From positions 186,001-250,000 of the forward strand of contig CAYVBY010000001.1 in NCBI GenBank assembly GCA_964449895.1: 64,000 nt of DNA, written 5' to 3'. The notes beneath the pieces are model-generated. The model saw only the letters and a program-made list of their open reading frames with translations, was not told where the DNA came from and made no database searches. Every line of letters starts with the position of its first letter. Position 1 is the first letter of the stretch. Source of the stretch: Intestinibacter sp964449895. GTDB lineage: Bacteria > Bacillota > Clostridia > Peptostreptococcales > Peptostreptococcaceae. Both the position numbers and the translations under genes were made by a program. Below, piece by piece: positions 42,751-51,534 of the stretch.

Positions 42751-45300
42751 TTATAAAATACTATTTGGATTAATATCTATTGATATATGAATATCTTTAT
42801 CAAATACAATATCTCTCTTAGTTATACATATATATTTTATTATACCCTTTAATAAATTTATTTCAATATTATCATCTTTAAATAATATCTGCCATCTATA
42901 ATTTGAATTTATTTTTGATATAGAACAAGGATTAGGTCCTAAAATAAAATCAAAATTTGTTATTTGACGACTTTTTAAAATATATATTAAATTATTATAG
43001 AAGTTTGAAATATTCTTTTTTACCTTCATTTCATTTTTTCCACTTACAACTACACTTAACATATTATTAAATGGTGTATAATTGAAGGTTTCTCTAATTT
43101 TTATTTCATCTTCATAAAATCCTTTAAAATCATAGTTTACTATTCTTTTTATAACATCATTTTCACTACTATATGTCTGTAAAATTACTTTTCCTTCTTT
43201 ATCAGACCTTCCTGCTCTACCAGATACCTGAGTAATTAATTGAAAAGTATTTTCATAACTCTTGAAATCTGGAAAATTAAGCATCATATCCGCAGATAAT
43301 ATTCCTACTAATGTTACATTTTTAAAATCTAAGCCTTTACTTATCATTTGTGTACCTATAAGTATATCGGCTTCTTTGTTTTGAAATTTATTTAAAATAT
43401 TTTCAAGGTCATTTTTCTTTGAAGTAGTATCCTTATCTAATCTAAGAACTCTTACTCCTTCAAATATTTTTTTTATTTCTTCTTCTATTTTTTCAGTTCC
43501 AAGTCCAAAAGCTTTTACATATTTACTTTTGCACTCTGGACAAGTATTTGGGATATGAGTTTCATAGCCACAATAATGACACTTACCTAAATTTTGGTCT
43601 TTATGATAAGTAAGAGATATATCACAATTTTTACACTTAAATACATATCCGCATTCTCTACAGGATACAAAACTTGAATATCCCCTTCTATTTAAAAATA
43701 AAATAATTTGATTATTTTTTTTAAGTTCTTTTTCTATTTCATTTTTAAGTAAATCGCTTAAAAAACTTCTATTTCCTACTTTAAGTTCTTCCTTCATATC
43801 TACTACTTCTATTTTAGGAAGAGGTTTATTATTTGCTCTATTTTTAAGTTCTATAAGCTCGTAGTTTTTTTGTTGTGCTCTGTAATACTCCTCTACTGAA
43901 GGTGTTGCAGAACCTAAAACTAAAGTTACATTTCTTTTATTTACTAAATACCTTCCAACTTCTATAGTAGAAAATTTTGGGTTATTGTCTGATTTATAGG
44001 AGTTTTCATGAAACTCATCTACTATAACTACACCTAAACTATTAAATGGTGCAAATATTGCAGATCTTGCTCCTATAAGTATTCTTATATTTCCCTTTTT
44101 TATCTCTCTAAAAACATCATGTCTTTCGCCTTCAGATAATCTACTATGAAAAACTCCTACTATATCTTTAAATCTATTTTTAAATCTAGCTATAGTTTGA
44201 GGAGTTAAAGATATTTCAGGTACTAAAACAATACTATCTAGCCCTTGTTTTAGGGCATAATCTATAATTTCCATATATACTTCTGTTTTACCACTTCCAG
44301 TAACTCCATGAATCATATAAGGCTTTTTTTCTTCATTAAACATTTCATTTGTAATTTTATCAATTGCATATATTTGCTCTTCATTTAAAATTACATCTTT
44401 ATTTTTATAGTTGAAATTAGATTTTGTCTTTCTATAAAAATCTTCATACTTAAAATCTATTAAATTTTTATCTTTAAGAGAATTTATACTTACTTTAGAT
44501 ACATTTAATAAATCGACTAAGTCATTTATTTCTACATCATCGTTATTTTTTAGAAATTCTAAAATCAACTTTTGTTTTTCACCTAATCGTATTTTTTTTT
44601 CCTTTAGGTAAAACTGCATTTCTATGTAATCCATAGTTAAAGATACATAGCATATTTTTTTTTCATTTTTTATACTTTTATATTCCCATTTTAAATCTAT
44701 AAGACCTTCTTCTTGCATTTTATAAAGTAAACTATTTATATTGTCTGATACTTTATTTTTTAAAGATTTAATATCTTGTTTTTCATATTTTAATTCATCT
44801 AATTTTTCGTCTATTAATTTCTGAACTTTTATCTTGCCTTTATTATCTAAAATCTTTTGAAAAACAAATTTTTTATTTTCACTCAAATGTTCACTTAAAT
44901 TGTATAAATCATAAGGTTCATTTTTTTCTAATAAGCGATTAATTTTTGCTACCTTATAGTTATTTAATTTATATCCCTTTGGAATAATTAAATTTATACA
45001 ATCTATATAGGTACAAAGGTATCTATTTTTCATCCAATAAATTAGTTCTAGGTCCTCTTTTCTTAAAATAGGTTTCTCATCTAATATATCGTAAATATAC
45101 TTTGTTTTTACATCTTCTTCATTTTTTCTACTTAAGTTAAATATATAAGCCTCTATTGGCTTATTTCCTTTTCCAAAGGGTACAAGAACTCTATGCCCTA
45201 GGCTTATCTCGTTTATTAGAAACTCTGGAACTTTATATGTAAATAAATTATCTGTGTATTGGCTATTATTTCTAACTATGACCTTAGCATATTTTTCCAT
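42751..45300 (-). CDS. priA: Primosomal protein N' (replication restart helicase PriA)
   Basis: This 849-residue protein has an N-terminal DNA-binding domain and a winged helix (about 225-290). The helicase core has HGVTGSGKTEVYMEI (Walker A), VIVDEFHENSYK (DEFH in place of the usual DEEH), LGSATPSVEEYY and QVSGRAGRSDKEG. A zinc-binding cluster includes CRECGYVFKCKNCDISLTYH and CHYCGYETHIPNTCPECKSK. It reloads the replisome at broken forks. It is somewhat longer than E. coli PriA (732) because of a charged insert near 140-210. Terminator 45345-45374 precedes it. Confidence 0.95.
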   Translation of the reverse strand: MEKYAKVIVRNNSQYTDNLFTYKVPEFLINEISLGHRVLVPFGKGNKPIEAYIFNLSRKNEEDVKTKYIYDILDEKPILRKEDLELIYWMKNRYLCTYIDCINLIIPKGYKLNNYKVAKINRLLEKNEPYDLYNLSEHLSENKKFVFQKILDNKGKIKVQKLIDEKLDELKYEKQDIKSLKNKVSDNINSLLYKMQEEGLIDLKWEYKSIKNEKKICYVSLTMDYIEMQFYLKEKKIRLGEKQKLILEFLKNNDDVEINDLVDLLNVSKVSINSLKDKNLIDFKYEDFYRKTKSNFNYKNKDVILNEEQIYAIDKITNEMFNEEKKPYMIHGVTGSGKTEVYMEIIDYALKQGLDSIVLVPEISLTPQTIARFKNRFKDIVGVFHSRLSEGERHDVFREIKKGNIRILIGARSAIFAPFNSLGVVIVDEFHENSYKSDNNPKFSTIEVGRYLVNKRNVTLVLGSATPSVEEYYRAQQKNYELIELKNRANNKPLPKIEVVDMKEELKVGNRSFLSDLLKNEIEKELKKNNQIILFLNRRGYSSFVSCRECGYVFKCKNCDISLTYHKDQNLGKCHYCGYETHIPNTCPECKSKYVKAFGLGTEKIEEEIKKIFEGVRVLRLDKDTTSKKNDLENILNKFQNKEADILIGTQMISKGLDFKNVTLVGILSADMMLNFPDFKSYENTFQLITQVSGRAGRSDKEGKVILQTYSSENDVIKRIVNYDFKGFYEDEIKIRETFNYTPFNNMLSVVVSGKNEMKVKKNISNFYNNLIYILKSRQITNFDFILGPNPCSISKINSNYRWQILFKDDNIEINLLKGIIKYICITKRDIVFDKDIHISIDINPNSIL

Positions 45301-45344
45301 CTCATACTCCTTTCAAATATTTTTAAATTTTTCTTATGTGTTAT

Positions 45345-45374
45345 AAAAAAGGAAATCAGCATGATTTCCTTTTT
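45345..45374 (-). terminator. Terminator between coaBC and priA
   Basis: A perfect stem (AAAAAAGGAAATCA at 45345-45358, TGATTTCCTTTTT at 45362-45374) with a 3-base loop and a T-run lies 16 bp after the coaBC stop codon. Confidence 0.9.
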
Positions 45375-45389
45375 TATTTGATATAAATT

Positions 45390-46595
45390 TTACTGTTTAT
45401 TATCTAACAAACCTTTAATTTTATCCAAAATTACATTTGCAACTTCTTCTTTAGTCATCATTGGATATTTTTTCATACTTCCGTCTTTTTCTATAATACT
45501 TACAACATTAGTATCAATTCCAAAGCCAGCTCCACTTTCTTTTAAGTTGTTTGCAACTATAAAGTCCATATTTTTCTTTGCTATTTTACCTTTTGCATTT
45601 TCTATTAAGTCATTAGTCTCTGCTGCAAATCCAACTAAAATCTTGTCTTTTTTTATTTTACCAACTTCAAAAGCAATGTCTTTATTTCGATCTAATTCTA
45701 TAATTAAATCTCCATCTTTTTTCTTGATTTTTTTGTCGCTGTATTGTTTTGGTTTATAATCTGCAACAGCTGCACTTTTTATAACAACATCATTTTCATC
45801 TAAATTTGAAATAACAGCTTGATACATATCTTCAGCTGATGTAATGCTTATAAAGTTTTTTATTTTTGCTGGTGGTTTTATATTAGTTTTTCCTGATACT
45901 AAAGTAACTTCTGCGCCTCTAGCTGCTGCAACTTTAGCTATAGAATATCCCATCTTTCCACTAGAACGATTAGTTAAATATCTCACAGGATCAAGACTTT
46001 CTATTGTTGGTCCTGCTGTTATTATTATTTTTTTGCCAACTAAATCTTGTTCATATTTTAGTAGTCCTTCTACATGTTCTACTATAACATCAGGTGATGC
46101 TAATTTTCCACTGCCAATATCTCCACAAGCCAATCTTCCACTTTCTGGTTCTACAAAATTATATCCATATTCCTTTAAAGTAGAAATATTTCTTTGAACT
46201 ATTGGATTTTCATACATATTAGTATTCATAGCTGGAGCTATAAGTACTTTTGCCTTTGTAGCTGCAATTGTCGTAGTAAGCATATCATCACAAATTCCAT
46301 TTGCTATTTTTGCAATAACATTTGCAGTAGCTGGTGCAACTAAAAACACATCTGCTTTTTTTGCAAGAGATATATGTTCAACATCCCATGTTTTTGGATT
46401 TTCAAACATATCACATACCACATAATTTTGGCTTAATGTTTGAAAAGTAAGAGGTGCCACAAATTCACAAGCACTCTTTGTCATTATAACATGAACTGTT
46501 GCATTTAATTTTTTTAATCTACTTACGACATCACAGACTTTATATACTGCAATTCCGCCGCTTACTCCTATTACAACAGTCTTACCTTTTAACAT
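45390..46595 (-). CDS. coaBC: Bifunctional phosphopantothenoylcysteine decarboxylase/synthase
   Basis: This 401-residue protein has an N-terminal flavin-dependent CoaC domain (1-about 180; GGIAVYKVCDVVSRLKKL, HISLAKKADVFLVAPATANV, PAMNTNMYENP, catalytic Cys in ACGDIGSGKLA). A C-terminal CoaB domain follows (about 188-401; ITAGPTIESLDPVRYLTN, NRSSGKMGYSIAKVAAARGA). It makes 4'-phosphopantetheine from phosphopantothenate, cysteine and a nucleoside triphosphate. coaD at 23495 acts next in the pathway. It is downstream of rpoZ in the dapF-yicC-gmk-rpoZ-coaBC operon. Confidence 0.96.
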   Translation of the reverse strand: MLKGKTVVIGVSGGIAVYKVCDVVSRLKKLNATVHVIMTKSACEFVAPLTFQTLSQNYVVCDMFENPKTWDVEHISLAKKADVFLVAPATANVIAKIANGICDDMLTTTIAATKAKVLIAPAMNTNMYENPIVQRNISTLKEYGYNFVEPESGRLACGDIGSGKLASPDVIVEHVEGLLKYEQDLVGKKIIITAGPTIESLDPVRYLTNRSSGKMGYSIAKVAAARGAEVTLVSGKTNIKPPAKIKNFISITSAEDMYQAVISNLDENDVVIKSAAVADYKPKQYSDKKIKKKDGDLIIELDRNKDIAFEVGKIKKDKILVGFAAETNDLIENAKGKIAKKNMDFIVANNLKESGAGFGIDTNVVSIIEKDGSMKKYPMMTKEEVANVILDKIKGLLDNKQ

Positions 46596-46610
46596 ATTTA
46601 AGTCTCCTTA

Positions 46611-46886
46611 TTAGTCTTGTTCTAATTCTCTTTGTTGTTTTTCTTGTTCTAAATGATGTTCTAATTCTTTTTGTTCTATTTCTTCTTGAGTTAATAATCT
46701 GTAAGTTATTTTATCTTCTGCTACTTCTTCAGTTGCTATACAAACAGGTTTATTTTCACCTTGTTTATTTTCTACATATATTTCAGAACCGTCAACTATT
46801 TCTCTTGCTCTTTTAGCTACAGTCCCTACTAAATAATATCTGTTGCTTATTTTTTCTAATACGTCGTTTATTGATGGTTTTATCAT
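46611..46886 (-). CDS. rpoZ: RNA polymerase omega subunit
   Basis: This 91-residue protein opens MIKPSINDVLEKISNRYYLV with the omega core VAKRAREIVDG, then a short IATEEVAEDKITY segment. The last 25 residues are a Gln/Glu/Leu-rich helix beyond the usual 65-70-residue length. Omega helps assemble and stabilise the beta' subunit. It is 1 bp from gmk, the usual gmk-rpoZ pair, and coaBC follows at 15 bp. AGGAGGAATTATAAA sets the start. Confidence 0.94.
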   Translation of the reverse strand: MIKPSINDVLEKISNRYYLVGTVAKRAREIVDGSEIYVENKQGENKPVCIATEEVAEDKITYRLLTQEEIEQKELEHHLEQEKQQRELEQD

Positions 46887-46887
46887 T

Positions 46888-47511
46888 TTATAATTCCTCC
46901 TTGAACATTTTTATTATTGCATTTTCATATCTTCTTGCTTTATTTTTTTCTGCCACAACTATATTTTCTATAGCTATTGCAGCTTCTGTCGTTTTATTTG
47001 TTTCATTAAATACAAAGTAATCGTAATCTTTTATTGTTTTTATTTCTTCAAATGAAGTGCTAAGTCTTTCTTTTACTTGTTCTTCAGTTTCTGTTCCTCT
47101 AGATACAAGTCTGTGTTTTAACTCTTCAAGTGAAGGTGGTAGTACAAATATAAGTACAGCCTCAGGATACATTTCTTTTACTTGTTTTGCTCCTTGCATT
47201 TCAATTTCTAGTATAACATCATTTCCATTTTCTAGATATTCCATTACAGGTCCTTTTGGTGTTCCATAGAAATTACTGTATATTTGTGCGTATTCTAAAA
47301 ATCCTCCTTTACCTATCATATCACTAAATTTTTCTTTAGTTAAGAAATAATAACTAACACCGTCTACTTCTCCTTCTCTAGGAGATCTTGTAGTAGCTGA
47401 TATTGAAAGTTTAAAGTCAGGATTTCTTTTTATAAGTTCTTTACATACAGTGCCTTTACCTGCTCCTGATGGTCCAGAAACAACTAATAATAATCCTTTT
47501 TTCTTAATCAT
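46888..47511 (-). CDS. gmk: Guanylate kinase
   Basis: This 207-residue P-loop kinase (VVSGPSGAGKGTVCKEL, residues 9-25) has the GMP-binding TTRSPREGEVDGVSYYF and IEMQGAKQVKE. It phosphorylates GMP to GDP. It is followed by rpoZ at 1 bp and preceded by yicC at 35 bp. In B. subtilis remA lies between yicC (yloC) and gmk, but there is no room for it here. Confidence 0.96.
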   Translation of the reverse strand: MIKKKGLLLVVSGPSGAGKGTVCKELIKRNPDFKLSISATTRSPREGEVDGVSYYFLTKEKFSDMIGKGGFLEYAQIYSNFYGTPKGPVMEYLENGNDVILEIEMQGAKQVKEMYPEAVLIFVLPPSLEELKHRLVSRGTETEEQVKERLSTSFEEIKTIKDYDYFVFNETNKTTEAAIAIENIVVAEKNKARRYENAIIKMFKEEL

Positions 47512-47546
47512 TAGTATTCTCTCCCTTTCTATTTGCTATGTAAATA

Positions 47547-48428
47547 TTATTCTATATTTTGAATTTGTTCTCTAATTTTTTCTAATTCACTTTTCACTTC
47601 AACTACTAAATTAGTAATATTTATGTCAGATGATTTTGAACCCATAGTATTTATTTCTCTATTCATTTCTTGAATTAAAAAGTCCATTTTTCTTCCCACT
47701 GAATCATTTTTTACTACTGTATTTTTAAGTTGAACTATATGCGAATTAAATCTAACAATTTCTTCTGTTATTGAACTTTTATCTGCATAAATAGCCACTT
47801 CTTGTGCTAATCTATTTTCATCTATTTCATTTGGATTTTGAAGTAATTCTTTTATTCTTGTATTTAATTTTTCTCTATAATCCTCAACTACTGTATCTGA
47901 TAATTTTTCAATTTCATTTATATAACCTGATAAAATATCACATCTTTTTAAAGTATCTTCTTCTAGTTTTTTACCTTCATCTTCTCTCATAGCTACAAGT
48001 TTTTTAAGAGAAATTTCTAAAGCTTCTTTAAATAATGCCCATATTTCATCTTCGTCTTCTTCCTTTTCTTCAGCCTTTATCATATCTGGAAACTTAGCCA
48101 CATTCATAACAGATATATCGTCAGTTAATTTATATTTGTCTCTTATTGTATTTAATATATTTATATACTGAGATGCTAAATTCTCATCGAATTTTAAGTT
48201 TACATCTTCTGAACCAATTAAGTCAAGTTTTACATATAAATCAACTCTTCCTCTTTTTACAAAATCTTTTATGAAATTTCTAGCTTTATCTTCTAAAAAA
48301 CTTACTTTTCTTGGAAGACGCATATTTATATCACAATATCTATGATTAATAGTTTTACATTCTACTAAAAATTGATAATTTTCGTTTTTAACTTCTCCTC
48401 TTCCAAATCCAGTCATGCTAATTGCCAT
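47547..48428 (-). CDS. YicC/YloC family endoribonuclease
   Basis: This 293-residue protein opens MAISMTGFGRGEVKNENYQF and has ECKTINHRYCDINMRLPRKV and the C-terminal KMDFLIQEMNREINTMGSKS with SELEKIREQIQNIE. These are the YicC N-terminal and DUF1732 C-terminal domains. E. coli YicC cleaves RNA and affects small RNA stability. It is 1 bp from dapF. Length is normal for the family. Confidence 0.92.
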   Translation of the reverse strand: MAISMTGFGRGEVKNENYQFLVECKTINHRYCDINMRLPRKVSFLEDKARNFIKDFVKRGRVDLYVKLDLIGSEDVNLKFDENLASQYINILNTIRDKYKLTDDISVMNVAKFPDMIKAEEKEEDEDEIWALFKEALEISLKKLVAMREDEGKKLEEDTLKRCDILSGYINEIEKLSDTVVEDYREKLNTRIKELLQNPNEIDENRLAQEVAIYADKSSITEEIVRFNSHIVQLKNTVVKNDSVGRKMDFLIQEMNREINTMGSKSSDINITNLVVEVKSELEKIREQIQNIE

Positions 48429-48429
48429 A

Positions 48430-49263
48430 TTATACCTCCAAATTTCCTTCGCATATTTTAACAGCTGGTCCTGTCATATATGCAAATCCATCTTCTAAGT
48501 CTATTCTAACACTTCCACCTTCAGAAGTTACATTTACACTTTTACCTACTTTTCCAAGGTAATTACTTATCACTACTGATGCAGTCATACCTGTTCCACA
48601 TCCAAAAGTATATCCACAACCTCTTTCAAAAGTTTTTACTAATATATTTTTTTCATCTATTACTTTCACAAAGTTTACATTAGTTTTCTCAGGAAATACT
48701 TTATGTTTTTCTAGTTCTGCTCCGTATTTTTGAACTTCATCCATATCTAATTTATCTACAAATACTACTGTATGAGGAACTCCCATAAGCATTGATGTCA
48801 CTGTGTACTCTCTATCAAGTACATCTACTTTTTGTTCTACAAATTTTTCCATTTGAGTATTTACAGGAACATCTTTAGCTAAAAAGCTTCCACTTCCCAT
48901 ATTTACTCTTACAGTTTCTATTTGTCCATCTTTTAAGTTTAATTTTATTTTTTTTATTCCATCTAATGTATATACATCAAATTCATCTTTTTTTACTATA
49001 TTGTTGTCATATACAAATTTTACAAAACATCTAAGACCATTTCCACACATAGCAGCACGAGAACCATCTGAATTATAGTAAACCATCTCAACATCTGCCA
49101 CATCTGAATTTTTTACAACTAATAATCCATCTGCACCTACAGAAAATTTTCTATGACATGCTCTTTTTGCATAATCACCGTAATTAGCTGAATCTATACC
49201 ATCTTCTCTTCCATCTATTGCTACAAAGTCATTTCCTATTCCATGTAATTTCCAAAACTTCAT
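48430..49263 (-). CDS. dapF: Diaminopimelate epimerase
   Basis: This 277-residue protein has both catalytic cysteine motifs, AAMCGNGLRCFVKF and GCGYTFGCGTGMTAS, plus KLHGIGNDFVAIDG at the start. It turns LL- into meso-diaminopimelate for peptidoglycan and lysine. Its start is 174 bp from the left end of the mobile element and it heads the dapF-yicC-gmk-rpoZ-coaBC operon. The element lies upstream of it, so its promoter may be in the 170 bp left between gene and repeat. Confidence 0.96.
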   Translation of the reverse strand: MKFWKLHGIGNDFVAIDGREDGIDSANYGDYAKRACHRKFSVGADGLLVVKNSDVADVEMVYYNSDGSRAAMCGNGLRCFVKFVYDNNIVKKDEFDVYTLDGIKKIKLNLKDGQIETVRVNMGSGSFLAKDVPVNTQMEKFVEQKVDVLDREYTVTSMLMGVPHTVVFVDKLDMDEVQKYGAELEKHKVFPEKTNVNFVKVIDEKNILVKTFERGCGYTFGCGTGMTASVVISNYLGKVGKSVNVTSEGGSVRIDLEDGFAYMTGPAVKICEGNLEV

Positions 49264-49436
49264 TTTCTCGCCCCTTTGATTTTTTCTAACACTTAATTAT
49301 ACCATAAAAATAATATACCTTCATTAAAATCTTGTCCGTTTTATCACCTTCTTATACGATTAAAAATACCTATATATATAAATGAAGGAAAAATTTATTA
49401 GCTTCTTATAAAATCTATTTCCTTCTAATTGAATTT
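49264..49436. other. dapF upstream region outside the element
   Basis: This 173-bp AT-rich stretch must contain the dapF promoter. An 8-bp inverted repeat (CCTTCATT at 49318-49325, AATGAAGG at 49381-49388) is widely spaced. No gene was found. Confidence 0.5.
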
Positions 49437-49464
49437 TAAATTTTGGTACACACTTTGGTACACA
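49437..49464. repeat. Left attachment repeat (attL)
   Basis: This 28-bp sequence is identical to 61861-61888. It contains two direct copies of the 12-mer CTTTGGTACACA-like unit (TTTTGGTACACA then CTTTGGTACACA). The sequences diverge at the next base on both sides. Confidence 0.85.
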
Positions 49465-49494
49465 CTTTTTGGCTGATAATTAGGCAGCACTTCC

Positions 49495-49896
49495 CTATTT
49501 ATCAGCTTCTTTATTATCTAATATTTTTTTATGTATTCTCATAACTTGTCTAATAGAATATCCAGTCTTATCTGCTATTTCATTCCATGTTAAATGACAA
49601 GTATATCTTCCTCTAATAATAAATCTTTCTATAGGTTCTTTTAAAGTATCTAAATATTTTTCAATTTGCATTTGGACTTCTAACTCATCAGTATAAGCTC
49701 TTATATACTTGTTTAATAGCTCCTCTTGTATTATTAATGTATTATCTATGCTATTTAAATATTTATTTGTAGGAGATGATCTTGTATTAGAGTAATTAAT
49801 GCTAGATATTTTATATTTATTAAATTCTTTAATTTTTTCCTCTAGCTCTAAAGTTTTGCTATGAAGCTTCATGCTTCTTTTAAATAAATCTTGCAT
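49495..49896 (-). CDS. ArpU/DUF1492-like phage regulator with sigma-region-4-type HTH
   Basis: This 133-residue protein has a helical N-terminal half and a C-terminal sigma-70 region 4-like helix-turn-helix (LTWNEIADKTGYSIRQVMRI, about 103-122). This pattern is typical of the phage late transcription regulators grouped as ArpU/DUF1492. AAAGGAGATATT precedes the ATG. It is the last gene before attL, 31 bp from the repeat. In phages such proteins turn on packaging and structural genes, which this element lacks, so here it may act on a helper phage or is left over (inference). Confidence 0.65.
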   Translation of the reverse strand: MQDLFKRSMKLHSKTLELEEKIKEFNKYKISSINYSNTRSSPTNKYLNSIDNTLIIQEELLNKYIRAYTDELEVQMQIEKYLDTLKEPIERFIIRGRYTCHLTWNEIADKTGYSIRQVMRIHKKILDNKEADK

Positions 49897-50354
49897 AATA
49901 TCTCCTTTAATAATTAAAGTTAAGTTTTGTTAAGTTTTATGATAAGTTTTATCAGGTTTTACCTTAGCATTTAGATGCACCCTTTTTATTTATTGTACTA
50001 CATAAAAAAGCTTGTAAAAACCTTGTAATATGAACACTTAAAGAGTTTGACCGCGTTTTTAAATGTTGTTTTGTAATTCATTTGGTTAATGCTAGTATTT
50101 GCTAACATTTATCTTAGGATTTCTTAAGTTAGCATGACAATGTAGGCTTTTGTAGGCATATAAATATATTAAAAGCCACCTAAATAGCCTTTAGAAGCTA
50201 AATAAATGGCTCGTTTTTTTTATCTTTATATATCTATTATACCATATTTTCTAACTACTTGGAATTTTTATACATAAAATAAAGATAGCTACTAAATATA
50301 TAAATCCAGTAACTACCTTTTGAATTTAATTAATATTTCATATTTTTACACCTC
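49897..50354. other. Gap with tandem AAGTTTT repeats upstream of the ArpU-like gene
   Basis: In this 458-bp stretch no gene is supportable. Immediately upstream of the ArpU-like gene, four near-tandem copies of a TTAAGTTTT-type unit lie at about 49920-49962. Farther on, AGCCA (50174-50178) and TGGCT (50207-50211) could pair before a run of eight T on the plus strand. Confidence 0.5.
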
Positions 50355-50633
50355 TTAGCTAAAACATTCTACAATAAATTTAACTCCTTGTTTAAAGCCT
50401 TCAACAAAGTAGATATTTTGTTCTACTGCTGAAGTGCTATTTTCTGCATCTACAACATCACCAAATACCTTTTTGATTTCTGTTATACTTTCTTTATCCT
50501 CTACTTTTTTTAAAAAATCTTTTCTTAGATCTTCTAGTTCTTTTTCTTTTTTTCTTAATTCTTTACTATTTTTAAATTTACCTAAAGCATATCTTTCGTT
50601 CCACATAAAATATATTTCTTGTAATATATCCAT
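50355..50633 (-). CDS. Small phage-type protein of unknown function
   Basis: This 92-residue charged, mainly helical protein (MDILQEIYFMWNERYALGKF; ELRKKEKELEDLRKDFLKKV) ends FVEGFKQGVKFIVECFS. It resembles small phage accessory proteins of about 90 residues but no family can be assigned with confidence. AGGGGTGA precedes the ATG. It lies 19 bp from the next upstream small gene, so the two are probably co-transcribed. Confidence 0.6.
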   Translation of the reverse strand: MDILQEIYFMWNERYALGKFKNSKELRKKEKELEDLRKDFLKKVEDKESITEIKKVFGDVVDAENSTSAVEQNIYFVEGFKQGVKFIVECFS

Positions 50634-50652
50634 ATTTAAATCACCCCTATTT

Positions 50653-50892
50653 TTAATTTATTTTCCAACTTTTTAAATCAGTTCTTTTAAAATAATTTAT
50701 TGCTGGCTTTTCTCCTCCATTAGGAATTATAAAACCTTGTTTATTATTTTTATAGAAGCTCTTTCTTGTAACTTCTATTAATTCTAATTTATTTAAGCTG
50801 CTTAATACTGGATAAGCTACAACTCTATTATCCAAATAAGTAACAACTAATGTATGTAGATTATAATTTTTATTGTTATATGTAATAGTCAT
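50653..50892 (-). CDS. Hypothetical element protein
   Basis: This 79-residue protein (MTITYNNKNYNLHTLVVTYL) is predicted to be beta-rich, with a basic C-terminus (NYFKRTDLKSWKIN). No family was recognised. AGAGAAGGGATAAAA precedes the ATG. It belongs to the small-gene run at the left end of the island. Confidence 0.5.
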   Translation of the reverse strand: MTITYNNKNYNLHTLVVTYLDNRVVAYPVLSSLNKLELIEVTRKSFYKNNKQGFIIPNGGEKPAINYFKRTDLKSWKIN

Positions 50893-50944
50893 TTTTATCC
50901 CTTCTCTGCTAAATTTTTAATGCTATAAAAAGTCAAATATCAGA

Positions 50945-51053
50945 TTAATTTATAGGGCTACACTTGGAAAGAGGGCTACTCTCTTAACCACTACTATTGT
51001 GATTAAATCAATCATTAAAGCCCCTCTCACAAGTTAATTTATAGGGCTACACT
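50945..51053. repeat. 20-bp direct repeat flanking a possible micro-ORF
   Basis: Copies of TTAATTTATAGGGCTACACT are at 50945-50964 and 51034-51053. Between them the minus strand has GAGAGGGG, an ATG at 51015 and a 21-residue reading frame (MIDLITIVVVKRVALFPSVA) ending at 50950, inside the left repeat. It could be a small hydrophobic peptide or chance; the repeat itself is exact. Confidence 0.6.
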
Positions 51054-51054
51054 C

Positions 51055-51534
51055 TTATAACCTTATCTTCTTATTTAATCCTAGTGTATTTGCTCTATAT
51101 AGATAATTTTTGTGTTCCTGATAGTCTGATTTCTTTCTAAATTCTAGTGCTAAATTATTTAAATTGTTGTTTAATTTATCTCGGTCTTTATGCACTATTT
51201 TTAGCACCTTTCTATCAACCCAGCCTTCATAAGCTTCATAAACTAGATAATGGATATACTCTCTTTTTCTGATGCCTTCATCATCTGTAATATTGATTGA
51301 TAAATATCCATTTGTAATTCTAGATCTTAATTCCTTCCAAATAACACAATGATAATTTTGTCCTAATAAAGTTTCATATTCTACCTTGTACTTTCCACTA
51401 AAAACCCTTCCAGTATTAGTTATGAAATAGTTACTACAGTTTCTTACTGGCTTTATTTGTTCTCCATATCTTAGAAGCTTTAGTAAGTTATCATCAATTT
51501 TGACTTTCTCTTTGCTCCTTATCAATTTTGCCAT
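51055..51534 (-). CDS. NUMOD4/HNH-type homing endonuclease-like protein
   Basis: This 159-residue protein has a NUMOD4-like start (CSNYFITNTGRVFSGKYKVE) and a YLSINITDDE strand. An HNH-type core follows (REYIHYLVYEAY, then VHKDRDKLNNNLNNLALEFR, about 100-140). In typical members the core reads xNHKDGNKxNNxxxNL; here the first position is VHKDRD, so nuclease activity is uncertain. AGGAGAAGGAC precedes the ATG. The gene overlaps the upstream gene by 41 bp in a different frame, unusually long for a normal coupled pair. Confidence 0.7.
   Translation of the reverse strand: MAKLIRSKEKVKIDDNLLKLLRYGEQIKPVRNCSNYFITNTGRVFSGKYKVEYETLLGQNYHCVIWKELRSRITNGYLSINITDDEGIRKREYIHYLVYEAYEGWVDRKVLKIVHKDRDKLNNNLNNLALEFRKKSDYQEHKNYLYRANTLGLNKKIRL

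Noticed and set aside
46499..46816. Plus-strand Leu-rich frame over coaBC and rpoZ
   Set aside because: It arises from the Gln/Glu-rich rpoZ tail read backwards; no independent support.
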